Shown here piece by piece: positions 1-11,943 of a stretch of 64,000 nt of DNA (position 1 is its first letter; each line of letters opens with the position of its first letter). Source of the stretch: Porodaedalea pini (taxonomy: Eukaryota > Basidiomycota > Agaricomycetes > Hymenochaetales > Hymenochaetaceae). Made by a program: the position numbers and the translations under genes. The notes under the pieces were generated by a model that worked only from the letters and a program-made list of their open reading frames with translations, did no database searches and was not told the origin of the DNA. The DNA is taken from positions 129,001-193,000 of the forward strand of contig NBAY01000012.1 of the NCBI GenBank assembly GCA_002794775.1, in the 5' to 3' direction.

Positions 1-729
1 AGATCCAGCTTGGAGGACTCAGGGGACTCGTCGTGATTAGATGAAGCACGATGAGCGAGAAGATGTAGTATGACACAGGAAGCGAGTAGGTCTCAGCGCG
101 GACGAAACTTGAGATATTTAAGACGGGACCGATGTCAGAGGTCCTGGTATACGTATCCTAAAATATAGACACGCGTGCGGATGAGATCTAATGCAGCACT
201 GGGCCAGACGGTCATCGATATGCAGACAGATAGAAGTAGTAGGACAAGAGGGGTTTAAGATCTGAATCTCTTGAATCTGAGGCTGACGAAAAGCAAAGTG
301 AAATTCAAAGGGTCGGGTGGGACCAGCCGCGTAACATCTGACCCCAAACGATACGAATGGGCTTTCGAGATCTACTGAGAACGGCCTAGGGAAGATCTGA
401 GAGACAGACGAGCGCAATATATGGACTTGAATAGCGCGCGGCAGTGTGAAAGACTGAAGCGAGTTGGCAGCAATTTCCGCCGAACGTGCCAGTGATGATT
501 CGAGCATCATGGCCTTCGACAAGGTGCAGATCTACAGATCTCTCAATTGTAAAAGCAAAAATGCTTACGCACCTCGGAGTCTATTGCTTTCCACTTATGG
601 TATAAAGTTTGAAAAAAATAGACCTGATGCGGGCAATTTTCCAAACAGACTTGTCGAGCTTTACACCTTGTCTTCTGCCGTCACCAGGAGACGTAGCGTT
701 CAATTGCAACAAGGACGCATTCCTGACGC
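1..729. other. Left edge, no gene established
   Basis: Stretch upstream of TRM61. A minus-strand open frame at 118-522 (134 codons) begins with a Ser/Ala/Arg-rich stretch that could be a mitochondrial presequence at the 5' end of a gene running off the left edge. I recognise no family in it and cannot find a convincing downstream exon before base 1. It may equally be chance. The stretch also serves as the 5' region of TRM61. Confidence 0.3.
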
Positions 730-2731
<2,002 letters not shown>

Positions 2732-2949
2732 AAGAAAGAGGAACACACTTCGACATGCGGGAACGATGTACCTATGAAACTTGAAGAGCAAGCTGAATGA
2801 GCAGTTGTAATGGTACGTACAACTCTAATTTCTATTATTTTGGTGTACAGTAGACTAAATAGATCCTCCAGATTAAGAAAGAATAATGAGTCGTTGCAGA
2901 ACGGGGACGTAACTAAGGGTAGGAACCGAAGAGAGAACACTATGTAGTC

Positions 2950-5900
2950 TCATTCTGCAACGGCTTTACGGTACGCGGCCTCAGCTTCTTTTTCAGCTTT
3001 TATCTTTTCTGTAGTCTTGGGAACACGCGCCCGCAACACTCTCGTGGATGGAGACGGTGTCGTAAACACGAGTTCAGATCGCTTCCGCTTTAAAATGGAT
3101 TTTGATGAACCTGCGCGCCGCTGACGTGGATTCTTCGCATCCTCGCCGTCATCCTCCCCATAACTGCCCAGACCGCTATTAGCAAGATCATCATCGCGGT
3201 CTGAGGATTCAACCGAAGACGTGGAAGATGGAGTTCCATTGCGTTTACGAGCCGGACGGCGTCGTCTGTTGATCTTCCCCGCATCGCCGTTTTTGCTCTG
3301 GCGCGTTGTTGCAGCGGAAGAGTTAGAAGTCCGTTTCTCTGACGAACGAGTCGTGCGATTGTCGGACTGTTTGGCTGATATTGAAGAGTCCGCTTCAAGC
3401 GTCTCTGCGGGCATCTGAGCACGTCCGCCGATGAATTCGGTAGTGTTCGTCCCCATTTGTCGCGTTGCACTCTCCTTAGCAAGCTCGCGCATTGACTTCG
3501 GAGCTCGGGCCCCCGCAGACGTAATAATCTGGCCGTTGGTCGTAGGCAAGATCTCCTCAAGATCATCATCGTCCTCATGCTCGAGATCAGCGTCTAGATT
3601 GGTGTTTGTTGGAGGCTGAGTGCCTGCCGGGAGATCGACAGTCTCGTTGGCAGTGATCTTATCAAAAGCTTCGTCTCTTTCAGCAGCGGTCCCCACGTTA
3701 GAGGGATGCTGGTATGCGCTGTGCTCGAAACGCGGGAGATGGAAAGGCTGGACTACTGCATCCGCTTCTGTGAGGAATCCTCCTGGCTGCTCAATCTCCG
3801 GCTGTGGGAAGAACATGAGAATGACTCCTGACTCCGCCTTTACGACACACGTACCGCCATTTCACCGTCGTCATGTCGTAATCCCGACGTTGAAGGTTCG
3901 CCGCCATCTGCATATTGCTCCTGCAGGCGCTGCCGTATGCGCAATCCATGGATAAGCCTCGTCCAGCGCTTTATGACACGTTCCTTCCGTTTCGTTTGTT
4001 CCTTTTCTTCCGCTTCGCGCTCGGCTTCCCAGTACGCCTAAATGACTAACGTAAGACCATTACAGGTCAATTTTAATGGATGCAAAATTCTCACCTCGAG
4101 CAAAGCCTCTTCGTTTTCAGACGCAACGACGATCCCCGAAAGAACGGGGAATGCACGTCCCTTCTTGAATTCGAAGCTCGTCACCGCTTCAGCATAGTCG
4201 AAACCAAGTCTTCTTGCAACCTTCGCAGCTCTCTTGTCTAGTACCGCCAAACCGATCTAAGTATATCATTCTGGCAGCGGAAAAGACATTCTTACACGGG
4301 ATATGCGCAGCTCCCTTGGGCAGCATTGAAGAGGTGTAAAGATCGATGTTTCCGAAATCATTCCTAGGTATGACCCCCTGTGAGATTGAAACGTGTCAAA
4401 TAGACTTCTCGAGATTTGCCAGAAACACTTACATCAACGATTGGGTTGGGAATGTAGAGCTCCGTTTGTGCCTCTGAATAAAGCCCCTGAAGCATCTCGT
4501 CACCTTCCTGCTGAGCAAGTTCCATTGCGCGCCGTCGATGTATTGTCACTGCGCGTTGTTTAACCCATTTCAGCGCCTGGGCGCCCTCTTTTACCCGCCG
4601 GCCCGTGCGCATCCAATTCTCTGCCGTTTTCAATGGAACTATGCTTGAGCGCGGATAGACAGGCTCGCCCCTAAACTTTCCAATCTCAGTCTTCGGAAAT
4701 ATTACCTCCTCCCGCTTGAGGTGCTGTTCCAATGTATAGCTGAAATGATATGGGCAGTTAGCATTGAGCGTGTGGGAGACAAAGAAAGAGGCATACAGAG
4801 GATGATTCTTGAACCCTGCGACAGAAGTCGGCATGCCCTCAGTATACTTGTTGTACTCAAACTCATCGTCTTCCATATCGTCACGAACCAACCTGTACGG
4901 ACGAGTTACGAGTGCCATGACAGACTCCCACCACTCTTTCCGGCCCTTCCCCCCGAGCTGAGCTTTAGAGGTCTTCGTACCATAGTCCTTTGCGTACCGC
5001 GCCGTGACGTCTCGGCAATAGCCATCTTCTTCAACAGCTACGACATACACCATTCGATTGTTTCTATCGTGCGGAGGAGGCTCGAATGTTTTGCGCTTAT
5101 TGACTATGTATCGCGTTGGATCGACAGGCAGCCATTTTCCGTCTGGCTTCGAAAATACTTCCGTCCAGAATACAGGTGGGTAGCCTCCAATAGGTGGCGC
5201 TGGTGCTAATAAGAATGAGTATTTCGGATGAGGCAGGGGAGAGTAGGAATAAAGGCTCTTACTGCTTTGTCGTGAGCTAGTACTTGAACCCAATCTCTGG
5301 CCAGTGGATTTCGATTTGCGAAGCTTGACGACATGTTTCGGTAACGGTTTCTCCTTTCCCTTGAGGCTCGGAGTACTGACACCCGATAATGTCTGCCCTT
5401 CTCCTGGGAAAGCACCCTCCTTGCCTCTATCCTTCTCGTCGCGGAATTCAGGAATAGAAACTTCTTCCATATCATCATCCTCAAGTTCAGCACCTCCAGT
5501 ATCGGCGTCGCTCCCTTGTAACTCGGAATCAGAAAGAACATCCGCCCTTGCCTTCCCCTTTCTCGATAGCTTCTTTCCGGACGGTTTTGGCTTTCCGGCA
5601 CTCGCTTGCCAAGGAACACTTTGGAGGCTAACAACAAGCCGGGTGGGGATACCGAGAGCTCTGCACAAAGCGGTGAAGAGCTGAGAACTGACGTCTCTGC
5701 TCCCACGACGCTTCAACGCGTGCTTCATTAGACTCTTGGGACTCCTAATCACTTCGCCCTCACTATCTTCAAAGTCGATCTCGAACAGTACCTTCTGCAC
5801 CTGGTCGAAGGTGCGGGATTTAATGTGCCCGTCGCCTTCGATCTCAAAGAAGTCTTCGTACCACCACTGGGTGAGGCGCATTATGGCAGATTCGAAAAGA

Positions 5901-6482
5901 CGACCACGTTTCGCAGCCTCTGGATGACGTTTCTTGGTGATCATAGCAAACGAGTTTTGAAGCGCCAATGGTGTTAAAGACAAAAGGCGACCCTGAAAAA
6001 AAATCTTCAGCGGTTCGTTTCGGATTGTATAAGAGAATTAGACAGACATGCAAGAGAGGATCGTTTATCCACCTGTTGCGGATCAGAGCATTCGAGAGCA
6101 AGGCAACCGTATGAATCTTATGACAAGTCAGACGAAGCGCTCGGAGTTCAGCGTTTTGTTCCGCCTGCTTCCTGTGATAGGAGTGAGATTGTCGCAGCTA
6201 AGAAGAGTGAATTCGAGTACTTTACTTTCGCTTAGGATCGACCTTGTGCACCTTCTTTAATGTGATCTCGATGTTCCCTGTACCCATCTCGGCGTTTGTG
6301 CTGTTGGATGGACCAGCCTCTTCAGCTGCTGCTTCGAGGTCGTAATTAGGCACACTTTCTGAAGCTACTGTTGTTCCCGCAGGAGGCACGGCTACCTCTT
6401 CCCAGTCCATTTCTTCATCACTTTCTCCATCTGCCCCGGATCCTGCAAAACTGGAGCTGGCAGCGAGTTGAGGAGAGCTCAT
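2950..6482 (-). CDS. RAD4: DNA damage-recognition protein Rad4/XPC
   Basis: Nucleotide excision repair sensor that binds distorted DNA with Rad23 and recruits TFIIH. Exons in transcription order: 6482-6226, 6171-6048, 5992-5263, 5205-4797, 4739-4433, 4377-4296, 4237-4095, 4037-3855 and 3801-2950, giving 1028 aa. The order of domains is an acidic N-terminus, a transglutaminase-like fold interrupted by Lys/Ser-rich sequence (PPVFWTEVF, KWLPVDPTRY), then BHD1 (HPLYTLEQHLKREEVI), BHD2, and BHD3 (GVIPRNDFGNIDLYT through FDYAEAVTSFEFKKGRAFP). A long disordered basic tail follows. Two introns (5206-5262 and 4740-4796) are exactly 57 nt with no stop, so an unspliced transcript would stay in frame. 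Removing them restores the conserved HPLY-TLE join. The 58-nt intron 4238-4295 restores HIPYKRAAKVARRLG. The start at 6482 is divergent from the hydrolase at 6847. Confidence 0.93.
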
Positions 6483-6846
6483 TGTAAGGTCTGCGCTTCA
6501 ACGGAATCTTGGCTTCTTGCAGCGTAGTTTAGAGCTCGTCACAAATAAATGAAGGAGCCGAAAGACAATGATGATTTTAGCTAGAACATGTGGGAGCACT
6601 GAGAATGCGTTGGTTGCGGTCGTCGCGAACGAAGACCCGGAAGAGCTCAAACAAACTTGACTCGGATAACCATATGACGTGAGCGGAGTCAGTCGCGGCG
6701 CGTCCGCCGTCCGCCGTCCCCTCCTTTGATCCTTGTCTTCAACCTCGACTCCCGAAGGAGGTAACGTCAAGTATGGACAAATAAATTGGCGTCTTCGACC
6801 TTGCTGAAAGCGTAGAGCACTATCGACTTGAGCTCAGAAAGGAACC
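6483..6846. promoter_or_regulatory. Divergent promoter region RAD4 / alpha-beta hydrolase
   Basis: 364 bases separate the RAD4 start codon (minus) from the hydrolase start codon (plus). The only open frame here (6498-6770, minus) has no recognisable protein features. The region probably holds both promoters. I saw no clear TATA box. Confidence 0.5.
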
Positions 6847-8043
6847 ATGTCTGAGGAGGAGCGTCCCCAGCTATATACTTTCCCCTACAAAAGTGTGGGT
6901 CAACGGGTCAATTGTGTCGACGTCTTTTTGCCACCTAGCCCTTCAGAGAAGCCTTTGCAAGCCATTCTGTACTTCCATGGTGGAGGGTTGACTGTAGGAA
7001 ATCGGAAAAGCTGGTTTCCTCGCTGGATCCATGGTGCGTCTATTCTTCGTGTAAATTGTCCTCAGAGCTGACTTGCAAAGACAGACCGTGCGATGCAAGC
7101 GGGCTACGCTTTCATTTCTGCAGACTACACTCTTATAGCACCAGCCACTGGGCACGACTTGCTTGAAGACATCAAAGATGTGGTTCGCTATCTGGACAAG
7201 GGCCTGAACGAGGACCTCGGTTCGACCGGCGAAAACATTCCGATCGATGCATCGTCCATAATCGTGTCAGGGTCGAGCGCTGGTGGATTATGCGCATATC
7301 TGGCTGCTTTGCACGCTGTACCGAAGCCAAAGGGAGTATTGTCATTATATGGGCAGGGAGGCGATTTTCTGGTGATTTCAAGCTTATGTCCTATCTGAGC
7401 GACACACTTGTCTCATTTTTCCTCTCATGTCTAGTCGCCACAATATCTGACAGTAAAAACGGAGCCCTTCTTTTTAGGACGTGAGATATTGGATCCTGAG
7501 GTCTTTCGGAAATTTTTGTACCCTTTCCCTTCTGATCTCAAGCCGACATCAGACTCTCCCCTTGCATACCATCCGGTCGATCATCCTTCTACTCCAGGCA
7601 TGCCAGCGAACTTGCGAATGCAGCTCTGCAGACTTTATTTGCAACTCGGAGTCTTCTTGGACTATTATACTGGAGAGCACGAACCCAGTCTGAGTGCTCG
7701 ACTTCGCTCCGTTCTCGAAGAACAGCATAATAATCCGGAAACGTTCACGACTGCTTTTCGCGAGCTCATTCCCGAGAAACACATACCCTTGTTTCCGCAG
7801 TTTCTCATCGATTCATCTTTTCCCCCGACATTCTTGTTACATGGAGAGCTGGATTCGGCGGTACATTCGCGAGAGTCGTGCCATGTAGCACGGCTGCTCA
7901 CTTCGAGCGGCGTAAGGAATACTTTTCTTATCGCCAAGGGCGAGGAGCATTCCTTTGACTACGCAGAGGGTGCAACCGAGAAATACATTGCTCTTTTCGA
8001 CGAAGCTTTCGACTTCATCAGAGGTGTCTTTGAAGGGGTTTAA
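6847..8043 (+). CDS. Alpha/beta hydrolase (HSL/abhydrolase_3-like)
   Basis: Probable cytosolic esterase or lipase-like hydrolase; substrate unknown. Exons 6847-7033, 7085-7371 and 7435-8043 give 360 aa. Visible features: the oxyanion-hole motif HGGG about residue 44, the nucleophile elbow GSSAGG with the catalytic Ser, an Asp in HGELDSAV and a His in GEEHSFD near the C-terminus completing a Ser-Asp-His triad. No signal peptide or membrane segment. The second intron (7372-7434) was placed so that the conserved QYLTVKTEPFFLGREILDP stretch reads through. It is convergent with the sirtuin gene, with 88 bases between stop codons. Confidence 0.85.
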
Positions 8044-8131
8044 CCCGTGCTTTCGGTACCAGGGATAATACAGGATATATTGGATACAAATAGACTTAGA
8101 ATACATGCTTTGTTTTCTTGGGTCTCCGCAA

Positions 8132-9832
8132 TTAAAGTTTGCCTGTTTCTGTTAGATTACTAGCGTCCGCATTTCGCTCGGATGGCGGCGCTGGCTCCGA
8201 TTGGTTTGCGCTAGAAGATCCTTCCGACGAGCCTTCCTCCGAATGATGTGGATTGGAAGGACTTTCGCGAGATTCATCAGGTGTTACAGACTCAGATGTG
8301 CCCCGGGCGCTTGCCGTTTCCCCTTCCGTAAGGTGCTGCTCAGTTCGCTCCTCTGTTTTAGATGATCCTTCATCTTCGAGCCTCACTTCGCCAATAATCT
8401 CCGCTAGCTTATCCACAACGTCTTCGAGCAGCTCCTCACTGACTTTCTTTCCATCGGTGTCTATCGTTTCCTTACCTTCCTTATCTTCGCTCTCTTCTTT
8501 CTCTCCGTTCTCCTTAGTCTTCTCCGCTTTCGCATCGACCCTATCTTCGTCGGCAGCTGGAATCTTCCTCGGCGACGGGTTTGTCTCCTCCCACAGCGCC
8601 TCCAACTCCTCTTCCCAGCCAAGAAGCTTACACAGCTCTCTTACGGCTTTATCGCATGGCATGAGACATGCGACGTCGTTGGTGCGCGAGCCCCAGCCAC
8701 CGACATGGTCGAGATTTAAAAGCAAACGTGCGCATTCTTCCGGGACCATTTCCGCGAGCGATGCGAAGGGATGCACGGTGAGCGAGGTCCCCATTACGAT
8801 GAGTAGATCTGTGTCCCTGAGATGACGCACGCCGGCCACGAATTCGTCTGGCAGCTTCATAAGGCATCAGAATCGAGAAAGTCAGATATCCTGAAAATGA
8901 CACAAATAAGCCGATAAAAAATACTCACAGACTCCCCAAAGAATACAATATCAGGCTTAACATACCCACCGCATCCGCGTCTCTCACAGATAGGTATCTC
9001 CTGCTTCTCGATCTTCGTCTTGATCTTATCATGCGGGTAAGACGCTCCACATTTTACGCAGTGTTGGTCTGCGAAGCTGCCGTGTGCCTCGATGATTTTA
9101 CCTGGTGGAACACCAGCGGCTCGTTCGAGCGTGTCTATGTTTTGCGTGAAGCATGTATGAAGAAGTCCTTTCTCGGCAAGGAGCCTGATGAACGAGTGGG
9201 TCGGGGTGGGTCGGAATTTGCCCGGCGCAAGCTCGTGAGCAAGTACGTAGACTAATGTGATAAAGAAGCAATGAGTCGGCACTAGAGCTGACGAATTTCA
9301 TTGGTCTGAGATGCTTACAAGGACGAGGGTTCCGCTTAAAGAAGTTGATGTCAAAAACTGCCTCTGGGTAAGGTAGATTAAGTCTAGCAAGATTTGTCTG
9401 TGATAAAGAAACCTTTAAAATACGTTTCAAATAGAGCTAGACTCGGAGATGCGCACATAGAGGCCTAAGAGATGCTGCAGCTCAGTATTCCAAAAGACTT
9501 TGAGAATGTAGATCCACGCTTACCAGTATCTGGAGATCTAAAGTCAGGAATTCCAGCTGAAGTGCTTATACCTATCATGCAAATCAGATACCATCCAGTC
9601 ACGCGTAGCACAGCTATAAGCGATACACTATAAGCGATACACATACCCGCCCCTGCCTAGTAATGAGTAAATTATTGAATAATATTGAATATTATCGCAA
9701 TTTATGGGCGGTTCAGCTTACCATGACGAAAACATTCTTGCATGTGTCGCTTTTCATAAACTTTGCGATCCCCGGCAAGTCAAGTGATTCAAGGAATTGC
9801 GGTACATCATCATCCGATATTGACCTCCACAT
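8132..9832 (-). CDS. HST2: NAD-dependent protein deacetylase, Sir2 family (Hst2/SIRT2-like)
   Basis: Removes acetyl groups from lysines using NAD+; Hst2-type enzymes are largely cytosolic. Exons in order: 9832-9722, 9656-9647 (10 nt), 9571-9524, 9464-9457 (8 nt), 9397-9319, 9251-8929 and 8854-8132, giving 433 aa. Visible: [21 protein letters not shown] (NAD-binding loop), FTQNIDTLERAAG, the catalytic His in EAHGSF, a four-Cys zinc site (CVKC ... CERRGC), KPDIVFFGESLP and the GTSLTVHPFASL segment. The acidic Glu/Lys/Ser-rich tail is not conserved. The two microexons encode the first residues of the GAG loop and the Gly-Leu-Tyr that ends it. Without them the motif and the frame are both broken. 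The symbol is by family resemblance; another Hst class is possible. Confidence 0.9.
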
Positions 9833-10139
9833 AGTTCAAGGTATCGAGCTTTCCAGACGATGGTGGTTCAAGTATAAGTTATGAGCGTCATTTGCTGATT
9901 GAGGATGGTAAAACTTTCCTAATTAGTACTCAGCCGCCGGCAGGGTCTCGGCCTTTACCCGGAACCCGTCGTTAATGAATATCTTGATATTATGATAAGA
10001 TGGAGAATTTGAAACGCAACGAAAGTTTTTGGACACATGTTAATGGCGCTTAGGGCAAGGCAAGCTGATATGCATGGCTCGTGAGCTTCAGCAACGAGTC
10101 GGAATTGAGACTACAAATGATCCTGCATGGCGGAAAATA
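9833..10139. other. Intergenic, sirtuin 5' region
   Basis: 307 bases between the sirtuin start codon and the stop codon of the membrane-protein gene, both on the minus strand. I see no gene here. It should contain the terminator of the upstream gene and the sirtuin promoter. Confidence 0.5.
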
Positions 10140-10911
10140 CTACGTAGCAGACTGGGCTGAAAAGGAGTGATATGTAACCTTGTACAATTCGCAGACGGTT
10201 GGGTGCAGGAAATCATCAACGATAAGGTAGACGCCAGCAGCTCCAGCGATGAAACGGACGATATCGGTAACAGCAGATTCAATGGAAGAAATATTGGCAG
10301 CCGTAGAGGTAATCGAGCGCCGCGCGCCCATGGATTGCATATTCGAGAAGAGGGATCCCGCCGGAGTTGTAGCGCCATAGTAGCGCGACTGGAAGGAAGC
10401 CGCTGGAGAAACTGGATAGATTTGGGAGTGTCAGTTAAATATACGAGCGCTACAGATGTAGATGAAGCATACGGAGACGGACACCTTCGCGCGTGAAGCC
10501 AATGAGCCTGAAGACGATGAGTCTAAACAATTGAACGGTAATCGAAGCAATGGCGAGGACAAGGATAATGACAAGCGTGACGAGCTTTATGGCGATGAAA
10601 ATGAAGACCGGGAAACAGCATGAAAACAGGAGCCCGTAGCCGGCAAGTTTCTGCGGCGAGAGCACTAGACATTCGTCAAGAAAGGAAGGGCAGAGGGAGT
10701 ACACTGCAGAGTACTTACGGTTGGCATGTTTGATGAGTTTCCAAACAGTATCTCCAAAGTGCTGCACTTTTGCCCGTACTGAGTGCCAATCAATCGAACG
10801 CCAGAGTTCGATGAGATAGTCCTTCCATTCTTCAATATTTGGCTTCTCGACCTCCGATTCGTGGACTACGAAGGGAGCCTGTAGCTTGGAAGCAATGACA
10901 TGAGGGGCCAT
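10140..10911 (-). CDS. Small membrane protein of unknown function
   Basis: Exons 10911-10719, 10664-10485 and 10411-10140 give 214 aa in consistent phase. The soluble N-terminal 65 residues contain an acidic/Trp-rich helix (NIEEWKDYLIELW). A 45-residue, almost uninterrupted hydrophobic stretch follows (starting YGLLFSCCFPVFIF), long enough for a membrane hairpin or two helices. After it comes a Ser/Ala/Arg-rich segment with a second weakly hydrophobic stretch (VRFIAGAAGVYLIVDDF). I do not recognise the family. The C-terminus is uncertain, because a GT-AG pair after codon 203 could add a different tail. It is divergent from the RecQ gene. Confidence 0.6.
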
Positions 10912-11943
10912 TCTGAAAAAGCACTTAGTGAGCACCAACTTGAGGCGGCAGCGAGTGAAATAAAAGGCACTCACACAGGATGTACTGAGAAAGAGCAGCA
11001 AGGGGTCCTTCAGCGCAACGCAGCCTGTATATAACTGGGTGAGGCGACGCTCAGTCGTGTTGTGCTTCACAGCTGTTAGATGTGCCTCGTGGACACAAAG
11101 AGGCACTTAAGCGCCCAAACCAAGTACAGCTACATAAGGTTTGGTGACACGTATATCCTGGAATACAGTAGAACGAAGGACACAGCACTGACGAGGCGAA
11201 ACGGATTCATTTTTGATGAAGCTTTCCAGAGGAAAGGCATAGCCGGATTCGACATACCTGTGCAACAACCAGCAAACATCAGAACCTTGCTCATCAAATC
11301 TAAGAAAGTTATGTGAGGTTGCATGAAGACCGGACACATATAACTTATAATAAAGTTATAAGACGATAAGAGTTTGATTGGTTGCACATATGCATACGGT
11401 GTGAATGAGGGTAACAAAGGAAAGGGAGTGTTTAGGCTGTGTCTAGTAAAACATCCTGTCTTCCCATTGAGGACCCACTAGATCCCTGCATCGGGTCTGA
11501 CGGTACGATTCGCACCCGGGATGCTCAGAGCGGTGCTGCAGTCGGTGAGCCGCTTCAGGCCACGATAGAAGTGTAAACTGTATCGCATCTGGGATGCTCA
11601 GAGTGGCACTCCCATCGGTGAGCCCTTCAGGGCTTCGACAGCCAAAATCGCCTCTGTCGCATGTTCTCCAGATGGAAACCGCATCGTCTATCCGCATCTG
11701 AGATGTTCAAAGCTGTTGCGAATCGAGACAGGCGCTATGCCGGGCCAAACGAGCCGTTTCAACGAGTCAAAACATGGCCGTTATCGACAAGTAGCAACAG
11801 GCGATAGAAAATTTCACAGCGCGAGACAATAATGCCCAAAATGCGACTGCCTGTGACGCGTGGGCGGCGTAGCTCGTGACTTTCTCGTGATCAATTCGAA
11901 CGCGTTGTGATTAATCGCGCTTGACCGTACTGGCGACCACGGC
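10912..11943. other. Intergenic region with a diverged direct repeat
   Basis: About 1 kb between the membrane-protein gene (minus) and RecQ (plus). Small open frames here are short and unlike proteins. At 11505-11559 and 11579-11632 two units of about 52 bases share GGATGCTCAGAG and TCGGTGAGCC. A degenerate partial third copy lies at 11690-11714. Otherwise I see nothing identifiable. Confidence 0.5.
11505..11714. repeat. Diverged tandem direct repeat, about 2.4 copies
   Basis: Two neighbouring units (about 11505-11559 and 11579-11632), offset by roughly 73 bases, share a CGCA(C/T)C(C/T)GGGATGCTCAGAG core and a following TCGGTGAGCC block. A weaker match to the first core starts near 11690. 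It could be an eroded minisatellite. Confidence 0.4.

Noticed and set aside
4721..5209. Plus-strand open frame of 162 codons
   Set aside because: It lies antisense to the transglutaminase/BHD part of RAD4, has no family features and crosses RAD4 exon borders.
8253..8825. Plus-strand open frame of 190 codons rich in Ser
   Set aside because: Complement of the Glu/Lys/Ser-rich tail of the sirtuin; low-complexity sequence often stays open on the other strand.
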